Shown here: positions 40,535 through 48,365 of the stretch, in pieces
Layout of the letters: each line of letters starts with the position of its first letter
Position numbering within the stretch: the first letter of the stretch is position 1
Assembly: GCA_964628035.1 (NCBI GenBank)
Contig: CAZVPI010000007.1
Location: forward strand, 1 to 64,000
Source: UBA2199 sp964628035
GTDB taxonomy: Bacteria > Acidobacteriota > Aminicenantia > UBA2199
Direction: 5' to 3'
Length of the DNA: 64,000 bases
Program-made: the position numbers and the translations under genes
Notes under the pieces: generated by a model
The model's input: only the letters and a program-made list of their open reading frames with translations
Told to the model about the DNA's origin: nothing
Database searches by the model: none

Positions 40535-40808
40535 AAACAGATTTTCATTCGTGTCCACTGGCTTGCCTCATTATGGGAAGCTCAGGGAAGACAGAGCCTG
40601 TTGGACTCAGGAGCAAACCGATATGGAGAGGAGGGGGGGTGAAGCAAGAAAAGCAATCCAGAATCCGGCTGATAGGGCCTTTGCGGCTTTCTCCTATATA
40701 GTTCAATTCATTGCGGTTGCCAACACTGACACGAACACTGAAAAAGACTTTTCCCGCACTCTCTCCCCTCTTTCTTCCCTGGAGTGGATTCCATGCTATA
40801 CTGCGCTC
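40535..40808. other. Intergenic region with a short repeat module, no gene seen
   Basis: The DUF2461 frame can be read upstream through here, but the sequence looks non-coding. It includes GTTCAATTCATTGCGGTTGC at 40699-40718, which shares GTTCAATTCATTGC with 37276-37289. It continues with CAACACTGACACGAACACTG of the CTAACACTAACAC family. Confidence 0.5.
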
Positions 40809-41519
40809 ATGCAACCGACGAGCTCATTCAGCGGCTTTCCCCAACTCACCGTCTCGTTCCTGCGCGAGCTGAAGAAGAACAACGACCGCGAATGGTTCGC
40901 CGCCCATCGCGGCGAATACGAGGAATCGGTCCTGGCGCCGGCCCGGGCCTTCGTGACGGCCATGGGCGAGCGCCTGCGCCGGCTGGCGCCCGGCATGAGC
41001 TTTTCTGCCGGGGCCAACGGCTCGATCTTCCGCATCCACCGCGACACGCGCTTCGGCCCCGACAAGTCCCCCTACAAGACCAACCTGGGCATCTATTTCT
41101 GGGAGGGGCGCGGAGCGAAGATGGAAAGCTCGGGGTTCTATTTTCATGTCGAGCCGCCCGTCCTGCTGCTGGGCGGCGGCATGTACGTTTTTTCCAAAAC
41201 CTTCCTCGCCCGCTACCGCCGGGCCGTGGCCGACCCAGAATTCGGGCCCGAGCTGGCCGCCATCGTGCGCCGCATCGCCCGCCGGCCCGGTTTCACCATC
41301 AACGGCAGCGCCTACAAGCGCATCCCGCCCGGTTACGATCCGGCCCCCGAGGCCGCGCCGCTGCTGCTGCACGACGGCCTCTACGCCGGCTGGCAGGGGC
41401 GCATCCCCGCCGAGTTTCACTCCCCGGCCTTGGTTGATTTTTGCTTTGAAAAATTCAGGGTCATGCTGCCGCTGCACCGCTGGCTGTCGCAACTGATGCA
41501 AGGGGGCTTTGCGCTGTAG
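40809..41519 (+). CDS. DUF2461 family protein
   Basis: This 236-residue protein matches the DUF2461 pattern: FPQLTVSFLRELKKNNDREW near the N-terminus, FRIHRDTRFGPDKSPYKTN near 70-88, FYFHVEPPVLLLGGGMYVF near 104-122, and a C-terminal helical part. The family is widespread and uncharacterised. The ATG at 40809 gives the usual family length and start. It is convergent with the next gene across an 87-bp gap. Confidence 0.87.
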   Translation: MQPTSSFSGFPQLTVSFLRELKKNNDREWFAAHRGEYEESVLAPARAFVTAMGERLRRLAPGMSFSAGANGSIFRIHRDTRFGPDKSPYKTNLGIYFWEGRGAKMESSGFYFHVEPPVLLLGGGMYVFSKTFLARYRRAVADPEFGPELAAIVRRIARRPGFTINGSAYKRIPPGYDPAPEAAPLLLHDGLYAGWQGRIPAEFHSPALVDFCFEKFRVMLPLHRWLSQLMQGGFAL

Positions 41520-41606
41520 CGTCAACGCCGCGCCCGGGGCGAACTCGCCCCCTGCTGCCAGTCCGTGGGGACGATCATCCAACCGATAGGGCCGAGGCGG
41601 GCCGGC

Positions 41607-42992
41607 TCACCAGCTCTGCATGCCTCGCTTGGAGCACACCTCGACCTCTCCCGGGAGGATCATGACCTCTTTGGGGCCGCTGGCAAGGTCATAGCGGATG
41701 TAGATCGATTTTTCGGCGATGGCCTCGCCGCTCTGCGTCGCCAGGTGCAAGGTCACCGTGAGTTTGGGGTAATAATCGGCGATGCAGAGCTTGCCGCCCT
41801 CGAACGCCCCCCCCTTCTGTTTCACCCCCACCCTCTGGCCGACCGCCAGGCCCTGGCAGTTCGGGTCGAATTCGGCATGGAACGTGACGTCGGCCCAGCC
41901 GAGCTGGGTCGGTTGCGCGCTCAAATGGAACGGCGGCCCCCCCTTCAGCGAGTAGACCGCGTCATGGACCTTGACGGCCGTGAACGAACCGTCCTTGGCC
42001 GTTCGCGGCACCTCGATGACGCAGCGGGCATACAGGGAGCCGTATTGCGGATGGCCGAAAAGCGGCGTCAGCGTGAAGCCCGATGGAGACGTGGCGCGCA
42101 CGATCATGCCCACGCCCTGTACGTCGCCATGGTCATACATTCCGTGCCCGAGGGAATCAACGGCGATCGTGGCCTTCTGGGCGAGCAAGTCCTTCACGTC
42201 CAGGGCGCGCACGGTCAGCACGGGCACAGGGGAGAGCGGGCTGATCGTGAACTCGCCGCTGTCGCCATGGATCTTGCCATCAAGGGTCTGCACGCGCACA
42301 ACGTGCTTGCCGGTGCGCTCGGTCGGCGCCAGCTTCCAGGTGAAGGAGCCCGAGTTGGGCGCGCTCTGGGCGATCCAGCGCCCCTGGCCGGCGGCGGCCA
42401 GCTGGGGCTGGCCCGCGGGATAGAGCATGATCTTCACGTCGCCGTAGCCTCCGCCGGCGAGCGTCCAAGTGATCTTGGCCTCGTTGCCCTGCACCAGGAC
42501 GGCTCCGGCGGACGGGTAGGTCACCCGCAGCGTCGGCGTGATCGCGTTCGCACCGGGTTGCGGGTTCTTGCGCAGGAGGATCATGTTGCCAGGCGGCGGT
42601 GCAGGAGGGACCGGCGCCGCAGGCGTGCCGGCGATTTCGAAAGGCCCTGCCTCCTTGTCCAGGATCGTGCTCGCGCCGTCGATCCTGACCAGCTGCAGCA
42701 TGTATCCCTTGGCCGCCGGCACGGCCTTGCCGTTCTCCAACATCCCCACCTGCCAGGCGAAGGAACCGCCGGCCAGGGGCAAGCCCGACTTGACCGGGCC
42801 GAGCTTGGTCCCCGCGGGGCCATAAAGAAGAATCTTGACCGTGGCGCTCCCGGAATAGGTCCACTGGATCGTCTTCAGCTCGCCGAAGTTCCAAACCGTG
42901 TTCGCCTGCGGCACGGTGATCTCGGCAGTCTGGGCGGTGAGCAGCAGGGCAAGGGAAAACAAGGCGATGATCGCGATTGCTTTTTTGACCAT
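41607..42992 (-). CDS. Secreted protein with Kre9/KNH-like Ig modules
   Basis: This 461-residue protein has a signal peptide (AIAIIALFSLALLLTAQTAE). It has two copies of a beta-sandwich module: residues about 22-125 (ITVPQANTVWNFGELKTIQW, LAGGSFAWQVG) and about 150-250 (LRVTYPSAGAVLVQGNEAKI, GSFTWKLAPTERTGKHVVRV). They resemble Ser/Thr-rich cell-surface (Kre9/KNH) domains and match the C-terminal modules of the 48366-50918 protein. The C-terminal 200 residues are unassigned. An extracellular or periplasmic location is likely; the function is unknown. Confidence 0.75.
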   Translation of the reverse strand: MVKKAIAIIALFSLALLLTAQTAEITVPQANTVWNFGELKTIQWTYSGSATVKILLYGPAGTKLGPVKSGLPLAGGSFAWQVGMLENGKAVPAAKGYMLQLVRIDGASTILDKEAGPFEIAGTPAAPVPPAPPPGNMILLRKNPQPGANAITPTLRVTYPSAGAVLVQGNEAKITWTLAGGGYGDVKIMLYPAGQPQLAAAGQGRWIAQSAPNSGSFTWKLAPTERTGKHVVRVQTLDGKIHGDSGEFTISPLSPVPVLTVRALDVKDLLAQKATIAVDSLGHGMYDHGDVQGVGMIVRATSPSGFTLTPLFGHPQYGSLYARCVIEVPRTAKDGSFTAVKVHDAVYSLKGGPPFHLSAQPTQLGWADVTFHAEFDPNCQGLAVGQRVGVKQKGGAFEGGKLCIADYYPKLTVTLHLATQSGEAIAEKSIYIRYDLASGPKEVMILPGEVEVCSKRGMQSW

Positions 42993-43037
42993 GATGTCTC
43001 CTCCTGCCCAGGAAATAGAAGATTTGCGCGCCTTATC

Positions 43038-43229
43038 TCAGAAAAGATCGTCACGTTTCACTTGGACAAAGGAAAGGCGCGTGTCTTCCTCGGCAAGGCG
43101 CCGCGGCAGCGGGTTTGGCGGTTTCCTGAAGACCGGGACCAGGGCGATCAGGACCTCCTCCAGCTGCGGGTAGGCCTCGATGAGCTGCAGCACCTTCGTC
43201 TTGGGGGTGATGACCGGCTTGTCGTCCAC
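43038..43229 (-). CDS. DUF1858 domain protein, C-terminally shortened
   Basis: This 63-residue protein starts with GTG at 43229, three bases after the DUF438 stop, and contains the DUF1858 core (KTKVLQLIEAYPQLEEVLIA). After VFRKPPNPLPRR the sequence leaves the family pattern, which usually continues about 30 residues beyond NPxLRR. It ends RLSFVQVKRDDLF. The gene may have lost its end by frameshift. DUF1858 proteins are linked to redox disulfide chemistry and often pair with DUF438. Confidence 0.65.
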   Translation of the reverse strand: MDDKPVITPKTKVLQLIEAYPQLEEVLIALVPVFRKPPNPLPRRLAEEDTRLSFVQVKRDDLF

Positions 43230-43232
43230 GGT

Positions 43233-44498
43233 TCACTCCCCGTACTGCAGGATGCGCCGCTGGCCCTCGAGCCGGCGGTAGCGCCCGACGTCGTGCGACA
43301 CCTCGAGCGTGCCCAGGTACTCCCCCTTGCCGCTGCGCAGGGCGAAGTACTCGATGTGGATGAACTTGTCCCCCATCTGGATCCAGAAGGGGGCGCGGCT
43401 CTGCCTGCCGCTCTTGAAATCCTCGAGGATGCGCTCCACGATGTGGGCGCTGGCCGGCGGGTGGCAGTGGCGCACGTCGCGCTGCAGGATGGCGCGGTTG
43501 CGCTGGAAGACGCGCTCGGCGCCCTGGGTGAAATACTTGACCTTGTCGTCGCGGTCGACGAAGGTCATGTCGACCGGCACGGTGTTCAGGATGGCCAGAA
43601 GTTCTTCCGAAGTGAAGCTTCCTGAGGGGAGGACAATCTTATCGCCCCGCACTGCATGGCCTTCTGCCGAAGCGGCAGGGCTCGGCTTTTCCGCCACCTC
43701 CTCGGCGGCGGAGTCCCCCGGATCGCGGGGCGGCCATTCGGCCGGGGGATCATAGAGGCAATAGCCAAACTGGCTGGACTCCCGGCCGATGGCACGCCAG
43801 TCGCCCTCGCTCAGCTTGTCCAGCGCCATGGGCAGCAGGATCTCCTCCTCCTTGGCGGTCATGTCGTCGATCGCCTGCAGCGCCGGCCGCAGCAGGATGT
43901 CGGCAACGGCCAGCAGCTCGTCGCGCCCCATCTCCCCGGCCTGCAGCGCCTCGATGCCCCCCTTGAGCTGGTCGCGGATCTCGTCGTGCTTGCCCCACAT
44001 CACCTTGGGCGGGCCGGTGATCCCCTGCTTCTCCAGGTAGGGGAAGACAAGGTACTCCTTGCGCTGGTAGTGCTTGTCGGCGTCGAACAGCAGGTTGAAC
44101 AGCAGGCGCAGCTCCAGGACGGCGGCGGCGGCGTCACCGCCGCCGGCGGCCTCATGGAGCACCTGGCGCGCCCGCGCCGTCACCTTGCGCAGCTCGGCGT
44201 TCTCGCGGCGCAGGACGTCGACCGGGTGGCCGGCCGGCACCGGCTTCTGGCCGCTCAGGTCGACGCGGCCGTGCAGCACCGCCGAGTGGGCGTCGCAGAG
44301 CTTGAGCACTTCTGACTCGGGCAGCCCCTCGCCCATCAGTTCCTGCTCGACCTCGACCACCTCGCCGTAGGGGACGGCGGCCAGGCTCTGCAGCAGCTCG
44401 CGGCGCACCGCCTCCTGGCCCTCGCCGGCATGCAGCTTCAGGATCAGCTCCTTCAATTTCTTCTTTCTATCCCGTGAGTTGTCGATGATCTCGCTCAT
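43233..44498 (-). CDS. DUF438-hemerythrin-PAS redox/gas sensor protein
   Basis: This 421-residue protein has three parts: an N-terminal DUF438 domain (KELILKLHAGEGQEAVRREL), a hemerythrin-like four-helix region about 105-230 with His and Glu ligands (FDADKHYQRKEYLVFPYLE, WGKHDEIRDQL, MTAKEEEILLPMAL), and a C-terminal PAS-like domain about 305-415 (LLAILNTVPVDMTFVDRDDK, CHPPASAHIVERIL). It probably senses O2, NO or redox state. It is divergent from the DUF2089 operon and coupled to the DUF1858 gene. Confidence 0.88.
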   Translation of the reverse strand: MSEIIDNSRDRKKKLKELILKLHAGEGQEAVRRELLQSLAAVPYGEVVEVEQELMGEGLPESEVLKLCDAHSAVLHGRVDLSGQKPVPAGHPVDVLRRENAELRKVTARARQVLHEAAGGGDAAAAVLELRLLFNLLFDADKHYQRKEYLVFPYLEKQGITGPPKVMWGKHDEIRDQLKGGIEALQAGEMGRDELLAVADILLRPALQAIDDMTAKEEEILLPMALDKLSEGDWRAIGRESSQFGYCLYDPPAEWPPRDPGDSAAEEVAEKPSPAASAEGHAVRGDKIVLPSGSFTSEELLAILNTVPVDMTFVDRDDKVKYFTQGAERVFQRNRAILQRDVRHCHPPASAHIVERILEDFKSGRQSRAPFWIQMGDKFIHIEYFALRSGKGEYLGTLEVSHDVGRYRRLEGQRRILQYGE

Positions 44499-44676
44499 GT
44501 TCCCTCCTCATCTCAATGCCTGCCCAATCATACCCCAAGAGAGGAGACTATCCAACATTCAGCTAACGCTTTCCCGGCGGACGGAACCGGTTTTTTCAAC
44601 ATTTTTTAGCTGTCTTTTTAATTATTGATTTATTTTACTATTTTGTAAATTGATATTTATTTTTTTAATATTTTTT

Positions 44677-44705
44677 TTGACTTTATTAATTTTTTATGCT
44701 ATTAA
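44677..44705 (+). promoter_or_regulatory. Sigma-70-type promoter of the DUF2089 operon
   Basis: TTGACT (44677-44682) and TATTAA (44700-44705) are separated by exactly 17 bases in a very AT-rich tract (44575-44710). The DUF2089 start codon is 30 bases further, with GGAGGG before it. The tract also lies upstream of the divergent DUF438 gene. Confidence 0.7.
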
Positions 44706-44734
44706 TACTTCAGAAAATAATGGAGGGCCTATCA

Positions 44735-45103
44735 ATGGCAAATGACTGGCAGGAACTGACAAGGTTGACCCAGGGAGCCCCCCTGACCGTGGAAAAAGTG
44801 CGCCTGGCCGGAACCGGCATCGCCGTGGAGGGCAGCTTCGAGCTGCCGCCCCTGGCCCGCCTGACCCGGGAGGACCAGACCTTCGTCACCGCCTTCGTGC
44901 GCGGCCACGGCTCGATCAAGGGGATGGAGGAGCTGTTCGGCATCTCCTACCCCACGGTCAAGAACCGGCTGAACCGCATCGCCGCCCAGCTCGAATTCGT
45001 GGAGATCAACCCGCCGCCGTCGGCCATGGACCTGCTCAAGCGCCTGGAGAGCGGCGAGATCAACGTCGAGGAGACCCTGAAAAAACTGGAGGAACGCCCA
45101 TGA
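44735..45103 (+). CDS. DUF2089 family protein
   Basis: This 122-residue protein (start at MANDWQELT) has the DUF2089 pattern: FELPPLARLTREDQTFVTAF and an HTH-like GSIKGMEELFGISYPTVKNRLNR, cited as overview. The C-terminal segment LLKRLESGEINVEETLKKLE is the SHOCT-like helix. Such proteins are thought to act as small sigma- or HTH-type regulators with membrane partners. It is the first gene of a three-gene operon and overlaps the next gene by ATGA. Confidence 0.83.
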   Translation: MANDWQELTRLTQGAPLTVEKVRLAGTGIAVEGSFELPPLARLTREDQTFVTAFVRGHGSIKGMEELFGISYPTVKNRLNRIAAQLEFVEINPPPSAMDLLKRLESGEINVEETLKKLEERP

Positions 45104-45381
45104 TCCCCCTTTGGCTGTGGATCCGCTTCGAGGAGCCGGGCCGGCGCCGCGTGTCCTTCCCGGTGCCCCTGTTCCTGGTATGGCTGCTGCTAACCGCCCT
45201 GCTCTTGCTGCTTCTGCCGCTCGTTCTGCTGGCGGCCATCCTGTCCTGGCCTTGGGGCTGGGGCGTGCCGCTGCTGAAAATGTATTTTCAGGTGTTTGTC
45301 CTGATCGGCTCGCTGTCCGGGCTGCGCGTCGACATCGACACCCGCGAGCAGGGCAAGGTCACGCGCCTGGTGATGAAATAA
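45100..45381 (+). CDS. Small membrane protein of the DUF2089 operon
   Basis: This 93-residue protein has one long hydrophobic segment (FLVWLLLTALLLLLLPLVLLA), probably followed by a second helix (LLKMYFQVFVLIGSLSGL). The N-terminus carries RFEEPGRRRVSFPVPLF and the C-terminus is charged (VDIDTREQGKVTRLVMK). Its ATG overlaps the DUF2089 stop, and it precedes the SHOCT-like gene by 16 bp. It may anchor the soluble partners to the membrane; this is inference. Confidence 0.75.
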   Translation: MIPLWLWIRFEEPGRRRVSFPVPLFLVWLLLTALLLLLLPLVLLAAILSWPWGWGVPLLKMYFQVFVLIGSLSGLRVDIDTREQGKVTRLVMK

Positions 45382-45397
45382 AAACAAGGAGAATACA

Positions 45398-45805
45398 ATG
45401 AGCGAAGAAAAAAGGAAGATCCTGGAAATGCTGGCCGACAAGAAGATCTCGGTCGATGACGCCGAAAAGCTGCTGGCCGCGGTGGGCGACGCCCCGGCCG
45501 CCGCCGGCGGCGCCACCAAGGGCCCAAAGTACCTGCGCGTGCTGGTCGAGCCGGCGCCGGGCAACAAGGAGGGTGACCGGGTCAACGTCCGCGTGCCACT
45601 CAACCTGGTGCGCGCCGGCCTGAAGTTCGCCAGTTTCATCCCGCCCAAGGTGCAGGAGCGGGTCAACGCCGAGCTGAAGGAGAAGGGCGTCCCCTTCGAC
45701 CTGAGCCACTTCAACGCCCAGGACATCGAGGCGTTGCTGGTCCACTTGAACGACCTGACCGTCGAGGTCGAGGGCAAGGAGAACGTCAGGGTCTTTTGTG
45801 AATAA
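45398..45805 (+). CDS. SHOCT-like/YvlB-N-type domain protein
   Basis: This 135-residue protein starts with the short helical hairpin KRKILEMLADKKISVDDAEKLL, the domain found at the N-terminus of YvlB-like proteins and related to SHOCT. The remainder is a beta-rich unit (KYLRVLVEPAPGNKEGDRVN, VRVPLNLVRAGLKFASFIPP) repeated in many such operons. It is the third gene with DUF2089 and the small membrane protein. The function is unknown; an envelope-stress or anti-sigma-like role is often guessed. Confidence 0.8.
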   Translation: MSEEKRKILEMLADKKISVDDAEKLLAAVGDAPAAAGGATKGPKYLRVLVEPAPGNKEGDRVNVRVPLNLVRAGLKFASFIPPKVQERVNAELKEKGVPFDLSHFNAQDIEALLVHLNDLTVEVEGKENVRVFCE

Positions 45806-46288
45806 TAGAACTTGACGTACGGCATACGGCCCTGAAGGTCCCCGCTGAGGGGGCATAAGGCTGACGGCAGAAGCGAAGCGCAGGGAAAACAAGGGGAAGG
45901 CTGAGGGAAGAGAGGCGTTGCCCCCATCCCCTCCCCTGCAACAAGCGATGCGAACGAGCATATTCCCAATAACCAGGATGAAACGACAAACGCAAACAAA
46001 CAGCGAAAATGATGGCGGGGGCGAGCGTTCCCGGCGCCCTGCGCCCGCGGCGCGGCCTGGATGCATCCCCCTCTTCCCCTGTTGCGGCCTGATCCTCGCG
46101 CCCCTGCTGGGAATGCCGTGCCGGCCCCCCGCCGAACCCCGGCGCTGCAGGCGCCGCGTTCACGGCCGTCCCTGAACCATGGCGACCCCGGTCTCCCGCC
46201 AAAAAACTCCCTGGCTGAGATAATCCTCCTTCGCAAGCAATTAATCTTGCAAGGAACGGCGCCCGGGCGGTGCACTGGGGAGGGAAAC
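45806..46288. repeat. 480-bp intergenic mosaic repeat region
   Basis: The first part (45813-45868) has GTACGGCATACGGCCCTGAA then GGTCCCCGCTGAGG, which recurs at 51015-51077 and, shorter, at 47927-47971. The rest is GC-rich, non-coding in appearance, with no family recognised. The next gene has its start at 46289 although a frame is open upstream. Confidence 0.6.
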
Positions 46289-47950
46289 ATGCGGTCCATG
46301 AAGAACACCTTGCTTGCGGTTGTTCTGATCGCGGTCCTGGCGGCAGCGGTGGCCTGCGACAACGGGGGCGGGGACGACGGAGACCGCGAGGCCCCCTCGG
46401 TGCCGGCCGGGCTGGTGTTCAGCCACGTGACCGCCTACAGCCTGGTCCTGACCTGGAACGCGTCGAGCGACAACGTGGGGGTCGAGGGCTACCGCGTGTA
46501 CCGCAACAACGGCCTGGCCGCGACCGTGAACGCCACCCGCTTCCAGGACAGCGGGCTGGAGCCGGCCACCTCCTACGCCTATTCCGTCGCGGCCTTCGAT
46601 GCCGTAGGCAACAGCAGCGCCCAGAGCGCGGCGGCGGCGGTCACCACGGCCGCGGGCGGGGACGACCCGCTCCTGCCGCGTGCTTCGCTGGACGATTTCA
46701 TCTACCAGGGATCGTTCCGGGCGCCCTTCGGCCAGTACGGCCAGGGCAAGATCGCCTGCAATCCGCAGGGCGACAACGGCAAGGGCTCCCTGTTCCTGGT
46801 CGCCGGCGGGACCGACGCCTTCGCCGTGGGCGAGATCGCCATTCCGGCCCTGGCCAGCGTCAGCGGCCGCGACGGGCTCGGCGCGTTGCACACGGCGGGG
46901 ATCCTGCAGCACCCGGCCGATCTCTACGCCCGCATCCCGGTCAAGGGAGCCACCTGGCCCGCGGGCGCGGTCAACCGCTTCGACGAGGGCAATTTCGCCG
47001 CCTTCGGCGGCCTGCACTACGAGGGGGGGAGGCTCTATTTCAACGCCTACACATACTACGACGGCGAAGGCATCGAAACCGTGACCACCGGCTTCGTCCA
47101 GGACCCCGGCCGCCTGGCCTCCTCGCCCGTCTCGGGCATGTTCCGGGTCCAGGGAGCGGCCCACGCCTCGGGATGGCTGGCTGCCGTCCCGGCGGCCTGG
47201 CGGGCGCGCCTCCAGGGCTCGCACTTGATGGGCCACGACAACCAGATCACGATCGTCTCCCGGGCCAGCGCCGGCCCCAGCCTTTTCGCCTTCGACCTGG
47301 CTGACGTGGCGGCCGCAGCCAACGGCGCCGCGGTCGCCGCCCGCGGCTGGCTCGACTATTCCCTGGAGCACTCGATCTGGGGCGACGACATGGCCAACGT
47401 CAGCGGCAACAACAAGACCTGGACGCTGAAGACCGAGACGGGCGTCGGCCTGATCGTCCCCGGCACCCGCACCTACGCCCTGCTGGGCTGCGCCGGCGGC
47501 TTCAACCGCAACCCGGCCAACCCCTGGCACGGCACCCCCGAGCCGGCGTTCCAGCCGCCGGTCGCCGGCACCATCGTCTACAAGCGCGACGACTCGATGG
47601 GCCACAACAACGGCGGCGTGGCGGTCTGGGACGCCCAGGACCGCCATTATATGTTCGCCTTCTACGACCTGGAGGAGATCCTCGCCGCCTCCAAGCCCTA
47701 TGCCCCCAGGCCCTACGCCCACGGCATCTTTCCCGCCCCCTTCCCTCGCTACGGCCATTACACCGTGCCGGGCCAGATGGCCGACGCCGTCTGCGGCGGC
47801 GCCTATGACCCGCAGCGCAACCTGCTCTACCTGACCCTGCCGGCGGCGGCCAACGAAAGCGACCCTCTGTATCCCGGCGACCCGGTCATCGCCGTCTACC
47901 GCTTCAAGCGCAGCAACCAGCAGGCAGACGGCCCTGACGGTTCCCGCTGA
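46289..47950 (+). CDS. Lipoprotein with fibronectin type III domain
   Basis: This 553-residue protein has a type II signal peptide ending AAAVAC (lipobox) near residue 24. It has one fibronectin type III domain, about 33-125 (APSVPAGLVFSHVTAYSLVL, NVGVEGYRVYRN, DSGLEPATSYAYSVAAFDAV). The C-terminal 400 residues have a repetitive, aromatic beta-rich pattern (FDEGNFAAFGGLHYEGGRLY, GHDNQITIVSRASAGPSLFA), perhaps a beta-propeller; no family was recognised. The last codons run into the next repeat. It is probably an outer-membrane-attached surface protein. Confidence 0.78.
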   Translation: MRSMKNTLLAVVLIAVLAAAVACDNGGGDDGDREAPSVPAGLVFSHVTAYSLVLTWNASSDNVGVEGYRVYRNNGLAATVNATRFQDSGLEPATSYAYSVAAFDAVGNSSAQSAAAAVTTAAGGDDPLLPRASLDDFIYQGSFRAPFGQYGQGKIACNPQGDNGKGSLFLVAGGTDAFAVGEIAIPALASVSGRDGLGALHTAGILQHPADLYARIPVKGATWPAGAVNRFDEGNFAAFGGLHYEGGRLYFNAYTYYDGEGIETVTTGFVQDPGRLASSPVSGMFRVQGAAHASGWLAAVPAAWRARLQGSHLMGHDNQITIVSRASAGPSLFAFDLADVAAAANGAAVAARGWLDYSLEHSIWGDDMANVSGNNKTWTLKTETGVGLIVPGTRTYALLGCAGGFNRNPANPWHGTPEPAFQPPVAGTIVYKRDDSMGHNNGGVAVWDAQDRHYMFAFYDLEEILAASKPYAPRPYAHGIFPAPFPRYGHYTVPGQMADAVCGGAYDPQRNLLYLTLPAAANESDPLYPGDPVIAVYRFKRSNQQADGPDGSR

Positions 47951-48365
47951 GGGAGCTTACGGCCGAGGGCCGCCGTACTGGGGATCTTATGTGATGAGTG
48001 GTAAATGATGAGGAACCGCAATGGATCGAACTTTGTGGCTGCGAATCCCCGATCGAAAGCATTAGGCTGCAGGGGAAGAAAAAACCAGGGCTTTTTCGAA
48101 TCTAGAAGTCCCAAATCACAGGCAAGCTCGGGCTTTGCTGTTTCTCATCACTCATTACTCATCACGCATCACTCATCACGATGGTTCATCTCAAGGCAGC
48201 TGCTACCACTATCACTACCACTCTTAGCTCATTGATCTCGTCAGTTCGCTGGGTTTCCTGCTAACACCAACACGAACACTAAACACTAAGAGATCGTTCT
48301 GTTGCTCTCAAAAAGTTGCTCCTCCTCTCCGCTTCTGCCATAATCCATCCTGTCATGGGGGGAAG
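47951..48365. repeat. 415-bp intergenic mosaic repeat region
   Basis: Order of modules: GATGAGTGGTAAATGATGAG near 47994-48013, then CATCACTCATTACTCATCAC near 48146-48165 in the opposite sense, then GCTGCTACCACTATCACTAC at 48199-48218, then CCTGCTAACACCAACACGAA near 48257-48276 and AGATCGTTCT near 48289. The same order of the last three is found at 59536-59620. No gene is seen. Confidence 0.7.

Noticed and set aside
41565..43625. 686-codon plus-strand frame opposite 41607-42992 and the DUF438 gene
   Set aside because: It spans two unrelated minus-strand genes and has no recognisable domain.
48140..48180. Short regular repeats that might be a CRISPR array
   Set aside because: Units are 6-8 bp, degenerate and without spacers of fixed length; no cas gene is in the window.
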